A stretch of DNA of 30,297 nucleotides, from contig JBQCDV010000069.1 of assembly GCA_051960855.1 (NCBI GenBank), positions 1-30,297 of the forward strand. The letters run 5' to 3'. Both the position numbers and the translations under genes were made by a program. Within the stretch, counting starts at the first letter, position 1, and each line of letters starts with the position of its first letter. Origin of the DNA: JBQCDV01 sp051960855. GTDB lineage: Bacteria; Actinomycetota; Actinomycetes; JAJZTN01. Below, piece by piece: positions 1 to 6,979 of the stretch. Below the pieces are notes generated by a model that saw only the letters and a list, made by a program, of their open reading frames with translations, did not search any database and was not told where the DNA came from.

Positions 1-200
1 CCCCAGGGACCGCCATGAGCACCACCGCCCCCCCCCGCGGGCCCGGGGGGCCCGGCCCCCCCCCCCGCCGCGCCCCCCCCCCCCCCCCCCCCCCGCGGGG
101 GGGGGGCGCCCCCCCCCCCCCCCCCGCCCCCCCCCCCCCCCGCGCGCCCCCCGCCCGGGGCGGGGGGGCTCAGGGCGGGCCCGGGGGAGCGGCTGCCGGT
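1..200. other. C/G homopolymer low-complexity contig end
   Basis: Nearly pure runs of C with blocks of G and almost no A or T. Forward ORFs here translate only to Pro/Gly/Arg/Ala runs. No gene is supported in bases 1-251. This is most probably low-quality sequence or a polishing artefact at a contig end rather than biology. Confidence 0.8.
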
Positions 201-251
201 GCCGGGCGGCACCGGCAGCGGGTCGGTGGTGTGGGCTGCTGCTCGCGGCGG

Positions 252-422
252 TCAGCGGGCGAGCAGCAGGCGGGTGACGAGCCGGGTGACGGCGTGGGTG
301 TGGGCGTCGGGCGTCGAAGCAGGGCCGCGGCCGTCCGCATGCCGGGCCAGTGCGCGGCGACGGCAGGAGGCGCGCAGGCGGTCCTCGTAGTGCGCTCGGA
401 GGTAGTCCTCGGAGAGGGTCAT
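252..422 (-). CDS. Small hypothetical protein (56 aa) behind the HMA gene
   Basis: An ATG-to-TGA reading frame encodes a basic, Arg/His/Ala-rich 56-residue protein starting MTLSEDYLRA and ending in a hydrophobic Leu-rich stretch (TRLLLAR). It starts 40 bp after the stop of the HMA metal-binding gene on the same strand, so it would be co-transcribed from the same boxed promoter. I do not recognise the family. The N-terminal half (DYLRAHYEDRLRA) looks helical and amphipathic. No convincing Shine-Dalgarno sequence is present. It borders the degenerate contig end, so translation is uncertain; position, codon-like composition and an intact frame are the only support. Confidence 0.45.
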   Translation of the reverse strand: MTLSEDYLRAHYEDRLRASCRRRALARHADGRGPASTPDAHTHAVTRLVTRLLLAR

Positions 423-462
423 GGCGGTCTGTCCGTTCTGTGGGTTGGGAGGGGGAGCGCGG

Positions 463-696
463 TCACGGGGCGAGGGTGTAGCCGGCCTCGTCGACGGCCG
501 CGGCGATGTCGGCGCGGTCGACGGGCTCTGCGGCGGTCACGGTGACCAGGCCGCTGGCGACGTCGACGGTCACGGACTGCACGCCGGGGACCTGCGAGAT
601 CTCCTCGGTGACGGCGCGCTCGCAGTGGCCGCAGGTCATACCCGTGACCGTGAAGGTCGTCGAGCCGACGAAGGTGCGGGGAGTGCTGGACTGCAT
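463..696 (-). CDS. Heavy-metal-associated (HMA) domain protein, CopZ-like
   Basis: A 77-residue single-domain protein with the HMA (ferredoxin-like) fold signature GMTCGHC around residues 19-25. Cys22 and Cys25 are the expected soft-metal ligands, followed by the usual amphipathic helix, a strand with GVQSVTVDVASGLVTV, and the late EAGY motif. Proteins of this family carry Cu(I) in the cytosol to P-type ATPases or repressors; no copper ATPase lies in this window, so the partner is unknown. The start is supported by AAGGAG 6 bp before the ATG. Its promoter carries one of three shared boxes that tie it to the MFS exporter and the oxidoreductase operon. Copper is the likely metal by family, not proven. 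Confidence 0.9.
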   Translation of the reverse strand: MQSSTPRTFVGSTTFTVTGMTCGHCERAVTEEISQVPGVQSVTVDVASGLVTVTAAEPVDRADIAAAVDEAGYTLAP

Positions 697-741
697 GTCG
701 AGCTCCTTGCTGGTGGATGTCTGGTTGAGCGGGACAGGTCG

Positions 742-801
742 AGCGTCGCGGAGGGGGCGCCGGGGTCTCGCCGGGAGAACCGCCAGGTTGTGCCGGCGAG
801 A
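742..801 (-). promoter_or_regulatory. Box A: putative activator site and promoter of the HMA gene
   Basis: Reading the minus strand, the core CCTGGCGGTT-CTC-CCGGCGAGA occupies 787 to 766. It lies inside a perfect 9-bp inverted repeat (TCTCGCCGG at 766-774, CCGGCGAGA at 793-801). Exactly 18 bp further on is a -10-like hexamer GACGCT (747-742), 45 bp before the HMA start codon. No ordinary -35 hexamer is seen; the box takes its place, as expected for activator-dependent promoters. The same arrangement is found at 2395-2440 and 5264-5309. Confidence 0.7.
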
Positions 802-811
802 CCGGCGGCCG

Positions 812-2356
812 TCAGTGGCCGTGCCCTCCTCCGTGCCCCCCGCCGTGCCCTCCGCCGTGCGCGTGGGCAGTGCTATGGCCGTGGGGCGACTGACCGTGCC
901 CGGCTGCCGGTCGCCCGGCCGGGACGGCGCGCACGGTGAGCAGGAAGAGCCCGGCGAGCAGGACGGCGACCGCGGTGAAGGCGCGGGCGTAGCCGTCGAT
1001 CAGGCCGCTGGTGGTCGCCACGTCGCCGGCGATGGCGGTGAGGGTGGCTACCCCGACGGCCGCGCCGATCTCGTGGCCGGTCATCATCAGCCCGGAGGCC
1101 AGGCCCGAGCTCTCGGCCGGGACGTCGCTCATGGCGGCGACGGCGATCGCGACGAACATCGGTCCCACGCCGGCGCCGAGCAGCAGCAAGCCGGGCAGCA
1201 CGTCGCTGAGGTAGGAGCCGCCGGCTTGAGCAGCGAGCAGCAGCGCGCCGGAGGCCATGACCACCAGGCCGGCAAGGATGAGGGCGCGGGCGCTGACGCG
1301 GGCGATGAGCTTCGAGGCTGTCGCCGCCGACGCCGAGATCGCGGCCGCCAGTGGCAGGAACTGCGCGCCGGCGAGCAGCGCCGAGGACCCGAGGACGTCC
1401 TGCAGGTACAGCGAGGTCAGGAAGATCGCGCCGACCACCGCTCCTGTGACCCCCGCCATCACCATCGAGGCCGACACCAGCGAGCGGATCCGCCAGGTGG
1501 CGGGCGGCACCAGCGGGTGTGCGACGCGGCGCTCCAGCCAGGCGAACAGGCCCAGCAGCACGCCGGCCGCGACGAGCGAGGTGAGCGTGGAGCTGGCAAC
1601 CCAACCATCCGAGCGGGCGGCTTCGATGCCGTACACGAGGGCCAGCAGGCCGGTGACGAGGCTGAGAGCCCCGGGGAGGTCGAGCCGACGCCGGGTGCCG
1701 GGTTGCGCGGGGCTCGTGGCAACAGTGCGGAGGGTGCCGACGACGACGGCGAGGCCGACCGGCACGTTGATGAAGAAGACGGAGCGCCATCCGAGCGCGG
1801 TGGTGAGCGCGCCGCCGCACAGCACGCCAGCCGCGATGCCGAGGCTTCCTACCGTTCCCCAGATGGCGAGCGCCGCCTGCCGCTGCTTGCCTGTGTAGGT
1901 CGACATCACGATCGACAGTGCGGCGGGGGTCAGCAGGGCCGCGCCTGCGCCTTGGGCTGCCCGCGAGCAGATGAGCATCCAGGGCGCCTGCGCCACAGCG
2001 CTCGCCAGCGACGCGGCGGTGAAGAGCCCGATCCCAGTGACGAACGCGGCTCGCCGGTTGAGCAGGTCAGCGACCCGGCCGCCCAGCAGCAGCAGCCCAC
2101 CGGAGAGCAGCACGTACGCGCTGACAGTCCACTGGTAGTCGCCGGGGGACAGGTGAAGGCTGCGGCTGATTGAGGGCAGGGCGACGTTCACGACGGACAC
2201 GTCGAGGATCACCATGATCTGCGCGGCGATCATCAGCGCAAACGCCGTCCACGGTCGCCGCACCTCGATCGCCGCGGCGACCTCGGCGGGTGATGGGGAT
2301 GTGGCGTGAGGTACCGGCGCGTGGCCGTGGGCCGCGGCCGGGGCGTGAGCGGACAT
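812..2356 (-). CDS. DHA2-family MFS drug/metal exporter with His-rich termini
   Basis: A 514-residue protein of the EmrB/QacA (DHA2, 14-TM) drug:H+ antiporter family. The first helix carries the typical IMVILDVSVVNVALPSI motif, and motif A-like GGRVADLLNRR follows in the TM2-3 loop. The family exports drugs or other toxic compounds using the proton gradient. Unusually, the last 29 residues contain nine His in HGGG repeats, and the first 17 contain four His, suggesting metal binding or sensing. The start is placed at 2356, not at an in-frame ATG 33 bp upstream, because AGGAGG sits 4 bp before it. It is divergent from the LuxR regulator and has its own box. Substrate is unknown; the HMA neighbour hints at metal. 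Confidence 0.88.
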   Translation of the reverse strand: MSAHAPAAAHGHAPVPHATSPSPAEVAAAIEVRRPWTAFALMIAAQIMVILDVSVVNVALPSISRSLHLSPGDYQWTVSAYVLLSGGLLLLGGRVADLLNRRAAFVTGIGLFTAASLASAVAQAPWMLICSRAAQGAGAALLTPAALSIVMSTYTGKQRQAALAIWGTVGSLGIAAGVLCGGALTTALGWRSVFFINVPVGLAVVVGTLRTVATSPAQPGTRRRLDLPGALSLVTGLLALVYGIEAARSDGWVASSTLTSLVAAGVLLGLFAWLERRVAHPLVPPATWRIRSLVSASMVMAGVTGAVVGAIFLTSLYLQDVLGSSALLAGAQFLPLAAAISASAATASKLIARVSARALILAGLVVMASGALLLAAQAGGSYLSDVLPGLLLLGAGVGPMFVAIAVAAMSDVPAESSGLASGLMMTGHEIGAAVGVATLTAIAGDVATTSGLIDGYARAFTAVAVLLAGLFLLTVRAVPAGRPAAGHGQSPHGHSTAHAHGGGHGGGHGGGHGH

Positions 2357-2394
2357 CGTTCCTCCTGAGGACATCGGTGAGGGGGGCATCGCTC

Positions 2395-2440
2395 ACGCTC
2401 GCCGAGCCCGGGGCCTCGTCTCGCCGGGCAAACCGCCGGG
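2395..2440 (-). promoter_or_regulatory. Box B: putative activator site and promoter of the MFS gene
   Basis: On the minus strand the core CCCGGCGGTT-TGC-CCGGCGAGA occupies 2440 to 2419, followed after 18 bp by GAGCGT (2400-2395) as a -10-like hexamer, 39 bp before the MFS start codon. It differs from Boxes A and C mainly in the 3-bp spacer. It lies in the divergent region between the exporter and its presumed LuxR regulator. Confidence 0.7.
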
Positions 2441-2487
2441 TTCTCACCGGGCTCTCACGCGGTTCTCGCCGGTTCTCGCCGGTTCTC
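2439..2487 (+). repeat. Phased ~10-bp direct repeats in front of the LuxR gene
   Basis: GGTTCTCRCC recurs at 2439-2448, imperfectly at 2449-2458, then exactly at 2461-2470 and 2471-2480, with a partial unit at 2481-2487. The 10-12 bp period matches one helical turn. The 2459-2476 stretch resembles a degenerate copy of the shared box facing the LuxR gene. It ends only 15 bp before the start codon, so binding here would fit autorepression or translational effects better than activation. Confidence 0.6.
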
Positions 2488-2501
2488 CCGCAGGAGCCCT
2501 G

Positions 2502-5237
2502 GTGATCGCTACCGTTCCTTCCGTGCTGTCGGGCAGAGAGGCGGAGCGGGCGGCCGTGCGTGCGGTCCTCGACGCGGCGCGGCAGGGCACAGGAGGCGCC
2601 CTCGTCGTGCGGGGGGTCGCCGGCGCCGGGAAGTCCTCGCTGCTCGCCGACATCGCCGCCGACGCCCCCGACATGCGCGTGGTGCGCACCTCCGGGGTGG
2701 AGTCCGAGTCGCCCTTGGCGTTCGCGGCGCTGCAGCGGCTGCTGTGGCCGCTGCGGTCACACCTCGGGGAGCTTCCGGCACCTCAGCGCGAGGCGCTCGC
2801 TGTCGCGCTGGGCGAGGCGACGGGCGAGGGGGAGCGGTTCCTGACCTTCCTCGGCACCCTGAGCCTGCTCGCGGAGGCCGCCGAGGGCGGCCCCGTGCTG
2901 GCGGTCGTCGACGACGCGCACTGGCTGGACGAGGCCTCGGCGGCCGCGCTGCTGTTCGTGGCCCGGCGGCTGCAGGCGGAGCCGGTCGCGCTGCTGTTTG
3001 CGGCGCGTGACAACGACGCACGTCGCTTCGACGCACCCGACGTCCCTGTCGTGACCCTCGGAGGCCTCGGCGACAGCGGGGCCGAGGCTCTGCTCGCCTC
3101 GCGCGTGCCAGGAGGCGTGGACCCGGGGGTGCGCGCACAGCTGCTGGCCGTGACCGCTGGCAACCCGCTCGCACTGATCGAGCTCGCCGACGCCCTGGAC
3201 GCCGAGCAGCTCGCCGGGCGGGCGCCACTGCCGGCCCAGCTGCCGCTGACCGGAGGCGTCGAGCGCGCCTTCCTCGACCGCTACCGCCGGCTCCCCGCCC
3301 CCGCGCAGACCTGGCTGCTGGTCGCGGCCGCTGACGACACGCAGCAGCTCTCGGTGGTCCAGCAGGCGGCCGACGCGATGGGCGTCGGCGACGCCCTCGA
3401 CGAGGTGGAGCGCTCCGGGTTGGTCACGGTCACGGGTGACGTCCTCGCGCTGCAGCACCCCCTGGTGCGTTCAGCGATCTACGCGGCCGCCACCACCAGC
3501 CAGCGCCGTTCGACCCATGCCGCGCTCGCGCACGCCCTCGACGGCGAGGAGGACCGCCGCGCCTGGCACCTCGCGGCGGCCACAGACCGACCCGACGAGG
3601 CGGTCGTAGGGGCGCTGGACGCGGCGGCGGAGCGGGCGGTGGCCCGTGGTGGCCACGAGGCGGCGGCGGCGGCCTGGGCACGGGCTGCCGAGCTGAGCAC
3701 CGGCGGGGAAGCACGGGGAGCCCGGCTGTTCCGAGCCGCCTCCTCCGCCTGGCTTGGGGGCCAGCCGTCCCGCGCGGCGGCGCTGGCTTCGGCAGCGGCT
3801 CGTGACGTGACCGCACCCGCGTTGCGGGCGCGGCTGCTGACGCTGCAGGCGCAGCTGGAGTGGAACACCCGCTCGCTCAACGACGGCTACGACCTTGTCA
3901 TCCAGGCCGTCGAAGCTGCTTACGCCGCGGACCCGGCGATGGCAGGACAGCTCGCGATGCTCGCCGCGTCTCTAGCGGCGTTCGGGGCTGCCTCACCACG
4001 CCCCTTCGACCCACGGGCCTTCGTCCGCGAACCCGCGGAGGACGCCCCCGTCACCGAACGGATCGCCTATCAGCTGCTGCTCGGCTTCCGGGCACTCGGC
4101 GGACAGGACTACGCCACCGCGCGCAGCTCCTTCGATGCCGCCTTCGGCGTGAGCGAGAGTGCGCCGGCGATCGAAGACCACGTGCTCCAGCCCAACCTGG
4201 CCGTCGCGGCGTGGGTCAGCGACGACGACGTGCGCAGCCTGCACCTGCACGAGCAGCAGCTCACCCTCGCGCGCCGAGCCGGCGCCCTCGCCATGGTCGA
4301 GCACGCCCTCACCCGCGGGTTCTTCGCGCACCTCGTGACCGGTGGCTGGGCGCGCGCGGCCGCTGACGCCGCCGAGGCTGCGCCCCTCGCCGCCGCCACC
4401 GGCAACGCGGGCCTGACGGCGCTGCCCACGTCGCAGTTGGCGCTCGTGGGGGCGCTGCGAGGAGAAGCAGGAGCTGAGGAGCTGGTCGGGCGGGCCGAAA
4501 CGGTTCGCGCCGCTCATCGCATCGGCATCACCGATGCCCTCGTGGTCGATCTGTGCCATTGGACGCGGGCCCTGCTCGCGGCTGTCCACCCCGAGTCGGC
4601 GCTCCACCACCTGCAGCAGCTCGGCCGCCCGGACTCCCGGCGGCTGGCCGCCTTCGACCTCTTCGACGCCGCGGTGCGCGCCGACCGCCGCGGCGTCGCG
4701 GCCGGATGGCTGACCGAGCTCGAGGCTTTTGCGGCGGGCACGCAGAACCCCTCGGCGGTAGCCGTTGTCGAGCACGGCCGCGCGCTGCTCGCCGACGATG
4801 ACACCGCGGAGCGGCATTTCCAGCGGTCACTCGATGCGCATCAGGACTCTCCCCGGCGGCCGCAGCGCGCTCGCACCCATCTGGCGTACGGCGAATGGCT
4901 GCGGCGGGCGCGTCGTCGGGTGGACGCCCGCGAGCAGCTGCGGACGGCCCTTGCGATGTTCGAGGACCTCGGGGCGGCCCCGTGGGCCGAGCGCGCCGCG
5001 GCGGAGCTCCGCGCCTCCGGGGAGTCGGCGCGTCGCCGCGACGCATCGACGGCCGCGGAGCTGACCAACCAGGAGCAGCAGGTCGCGCGCCTCGTGCGGC
5101 AGGGGTTGTCCAACCGCGACGTCGCCGCCCAGCTGTTCGTCAGCCCTCGAACCGTCGACTTCCACCTGCGCAACGTCTTCACCAAGCTCTCGATCACGTC
5201 GCGGGCTGAGCTGGTCGCGGCCTCACTGGAGCTCTGA
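2502..5237 (+). CDS. LAL-type LuxR transcriptional regulator (AAA ATPase + HTH)
   Basis: A 911-residue regulator of the large ATP-binding LuxR (LAL/MalT-like) class. The N-terminal P-loop ATPase has Walker A GVAGAGKSS at about residues 38-46 and Walker B VLAVVDD at about 132-138. A long helical, TPR-like middle follows, and a C-terminal GerE/LuxR helix-turn-helix lies at about 855-911 (LSNRDVAAQLFVSPRTVDFH). Such proteins bind an inducer and ATP, oligomerise and activate transcription. The GTG start is supported by AGGAG 5 bp upstream. It is divergent from the exporter and followed 104 bp later by the oxidoreductase operon. Boxes A-C flank it on both sides, making it the prime candidate to bind them. 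The inducer is unknown. Confidence 0.9.
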   Translation: MIATVPSVLSGREAERAAVRAVLDAARQGTGGALVVRGVAGAGKSSLLADIAADAPDMRVVRTSGVESESPLAFAALQRLLWPLRSHLGELPAPQREALAVALGEATGEGERFLTFLGTLSLLAEAAEGGPVLAVVDDAHWLDEASAAALLFVARRLQAEPVALLFAARDNDARRFDAPDVPVVTLGGLGDSGAEALLASRVPGGVDPGVRAQLLAVTAGNPLALIELADALDAEQLAGRAPLPAQLPLTGGVERAFLDRYRRLPAPAQTWLLVAAADDTQQLSVVQQAADAMGVGDALDEVERSGLVTVTGDVLALQHPLVRSAIYAAATTSQRRSTHAALAHALDGEEDRRAWHLAAATDRPDEAVVGALDAAAERAVARGGHEAAAAAWARAAELSTGGEARGARLFRAASSAWLGGQPSRAAALASAAARDVTAPALRARLLTLQAQLEWNTRSLNDGYDLVIQAVEAAYAADPAMAGQLAMLAASLAAFGAASPRPFDPRAFVREPAEDAPVTERIAYQLLLGFRALGGQDYATARSSFDAAFGVSESAPAIEDHVLQPNLAVAAWVSDDDVRSLHLHEQQLTLARRAGALAMVEHALTRGFFAHLVTGGWARAAADAAEAAPLAAATGNAGLTALPTSQLALVGALRGEAGAEELVGRAETVRAAHRIGITDALVVDLCHWTRALLAAVHPESALHHLQQLGRPDSRRLAAFDLFDAAVRADRRGVAAGWLTELEAFAAGTQNPSAVAVVEHGRALLADDDTAERHFQRSLDAHQDSPRRPQRARTHLAYGEWLRRARRRVDAREQLRTALAMFEDLGAAPWAERAAAELRASGESARRRDASTAAELTNQEQQVARLVRQGLSNRDVAAQLFVSPRTVDFHLRNVFTKLSITSRAELVAASLEL

Positions 5238-5263
5238 GAGCAGGTGACCGCCTGACCGGCGAT

Positions 5264-5309
5264 CCTGGCGGTTTTGCCGGCGAGAGGACCCGGTCGCCGC
5301 TCCTAGCGT
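5264..5309 (+). promoter_or_regulatory. Box C: putative activator site and promoter of the 5342 operon
   Basis: CCTGGCGGTT-TTG-CCGGCGAGA lies at 5264-5285, preceded by CCGGC at 5256-5260 as a partial left arm. After exactly 18 bp comes TAGCGT (5304-5309), a good actinobacterial -10 hexamer, 32 bp before the start codon. It faces the operon starting at 5342. Box and spacing match Boxes A and B. Confidence 0.72.
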
Positions 5310-5341
5310 CCTGAGCACCCAATCGTGCTCGAGGAGACGCC

Positions 5342-5815
5342 ATGACCGCTTCTCTCACCACCACCGATGCTCGGCCCGCTACGAGCGCCCCCCTCAGACG
5401 GTTCCTCCTGCGCCGCTGGCCGACCTGGACCGCGCTCGCGGCTACGGCCAGCGGCGTCGCTCTGCTCAGCCTGCTGCCGGCGAGGCTGCGACTCGACGTC
5501 GGCGCCTGGTCCGTGCTGCTCGCTGCCGTCATCTACCTCGCCTGGGGCGCCGCTCGCGACAGCACGCGGGACCCAGCATGGCGGCGAGCCCAGACCGGGG
5601 GCGTCCTGGCTTTCGGCGCCCTGGCCATCACCGTCGCTGCCGCCGACCTGCCGGTCGCCCGCTACGTCCTCGCTGCCGGCTGGCTGGGCCACGCCGCCTG
5701 GGACGCGGTCCACCACCGCCACGACCGTGTCGTGCCGCGCTGGTACGCCGAGCTCTGCATGGCCGCCGACCTCACCATCGCCGCTGCGCTGGTGTCCGGC
5801 CTCGCGATCGCCTGA
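5342..5815 (+). CDS. Small integral membrane protein, first gene of the box C operon
   Basis: A 157-residue hydrophobic protein with about four to five predicted membrane segments (for example SVLLAAVIYLAWG and LTIAAALVSGLAIA). A short charged N-terminus precedes them, and a HHRHDR motif lies in a loop near residues 122-127. I do not recognise a named family. GAGGAG 6-7 bp before the ATG supports the start. It is 33 bp upstream of the flavin oxidoreductase gene on the same strand and under Box C, so it is probably co-transcribed. It may be a membrane partner for the redox enzymes downstream (inference). Confidence 0.75.
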   Translation: MTASLTTTDARPATSAPLRRFLLRRWPTWTALAATASGVALLSLLPARLRLDVGAWSVLLAAVIYLAWGAARDSTRDPAWRRAQTGGVLAFGALAITVAAADLPVARYVLAAGWLGHAAWDAVHHRHDRVVPRWYAELCMAADLTIAAALVSGLAIA

Positions 5816-5848
5816 CCCCCGCTGTCCCGCGCACCCCTGGAGCTTGTG

Positions 5849-6979
5849 ATGTCCGCTGCACCCGTCACCCCGTACGTCGCCGACCCCCTCGACGTGCTCG
5901 TCATCGGCGGAGGACAGGCCGGCCTCGCGGTCGGCTACCACCTCGCCCGCCGCAACGCCCGATTTCTCATCGTCGACGCGGCTCCCGCCGTTGGCCACGC
6001 CTGGCGATCCCGCTGGGACTCGCTCCGGCTGTTCAGCCCCGCCCAGTACGACGGACTGCCGGGGATGCCCTTCCCGGCACCGGAGGACACGCACCCCGGC
6101 AAGGACGCGGTCGCGGACTACCTCACTGACTACGCGCGGCACTTTCGGCTGCCGCTGCGGCTGAGCACCCGCGTCGACCGGCTGCACCGGGCACCCGACG
6201 GCACCTACGAGGCCGTCACCACGACCGGGCTCGTCCGCGCCCGTCAGGTTGTGGTCGCCACCGGTCCCTTCCAGAAGCCCTACCGGCCGACGCTCGACGG
6301 CCAACCTGACTCCGCCCTTCAGCAGCTGCACAGCGCGGAGTACCGGAATCCCTCGCAGGTCCTCGGTGGCCGCGTGCTGGTCGTGGGCGCGGGGAATTCC
6401 GGTCTCCAGATCGCGGCCGAGCTTGCTCGCACGCACACCGTCACCGTGTCTGCCGGGTCCCGCTCGGTGGAGGTGCCCCAGCGACTCGCGGGCAAGGACA
6501 TCTTCTTCTGGCTCAGCAAGGCACGCTTCTTCACCCTCCCGGCAGGCTCGCGGGTCGCCCGACGACTGCGGCAGCGGGGGGACCTCGTCATCGGCAGCAG
6601 CACCAAGCGGATCCGCGCCCGCGGCGTCGAGTTCCGACCGCGACTCACCGACCTCGACGGGACGACGGCCGTCTTCACCGACGGCTCGGACTGTCAGGTC
6701 GACGCCGTGGTGTGGGCGACCGGCTACCGCGCCGACTACTCCTGGATCCAGGTGCCGGGCGCAGTTGTGGACGGGCGGTTCGACCACGACCGCGGCGTGG
6801 CGGCGTCACCAGGCCTGTACTTCCTCGGACTGCCATGGCAGACCTCCCGTGGGTCGGCGTTGCTCGGCTTTGTGGGCGCGGACGCCGCCGCGATCGCGGC
6901 TGCAGTCAGCGTCGCCCCGGTCCCGCCGCAGCGCAGGGGCGCCGAGGCAGCCCTCACCGTCACGGGAGCAGGGTCGTGA
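5849..6979 (+). CDS. FAD/NAD(P)-binding oxidoreductase, flavin-monooxygenase-like
   Basis: A 376-residue flavoprotein of the CzcO/flavin-containing-monooxygenase type. An N-terminal FAD-binding Rossmann fold has GGGQAG at about residues 20-25, with the following acidic strand end (IVDAAP). The substrate-side region includes WRSRWDSLRLFSP, a second NAD(P)-binding GxGxxG (VVGAGNSG) lies near residues 177-184, and the late ATGYR motif is typical of this family. It likely uses NADPH and FAD to oxidise a small soft nucleophile or drug. The ATG at 5849 is preferred over a GTG 3 bp earlier because GGAG lies 6 bp upstream. Its stop overlaps the start of the molybdopterin gene by 4 bp (GTGA), indicating translational coupling. 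The substrate is not deducible. Confidence 0.88.
   Translation: MSAAPVTPYVADPLDVLVIGGGQAGLAVGYHLARRNARFLIVDAAPAVGHAWRSRWDSLRLFSPAQYDGLPGMPFPAPEDTHPGKDAVADYLTDYARHFRLPLRLSTRVDRLHRAPDGTYEAVTTTGLVRARQVVVATGPFQKPYRPTLDGQPDSALQQLHSAEYRNPSQVLGGRVLVVGAGNSGLQIAAELARTHTVTVSAGSRSVEVPQRLAGKDIFFWLSKARFFTLPAGSRVARRLRQRGDLVIGSSTKRIRARGVEFRPRLTDLDGTTAVFTDGSDCQVDAVVWATGYRADYSWIQVPGAVVDGRFDHDRGVAASPGLYFLGLPWQTSRGSALLGFVGADAAAIAAAVSVAPVPPQRRGAEAALTVTGAGS

Noticed and set aside
506..2173. Long plus-strand open frame opposite the MFS exporter
   Set aside because: Product is Gly/Arg/Asp/His-rich without any fold-like pattern; it is the antisense shadow of a clear 14-TM transporter in GC-rich DNA.
2295..2389. Upstream ATG at 2389 as start of the MFS exporter
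   Set aside because: The ATG at 2356 has an ideal AGGAGG; the earlier one lacks a Shine-Dalgarno and would lie only a few bases after the predicted -10.
6712..6975. N-terminal extension of the molybdopterin oxidoreductase frame
   Set aside because: It lies within the flavoprotein gene; GTG at 6976 with the 4-bp overlap is the natural start.
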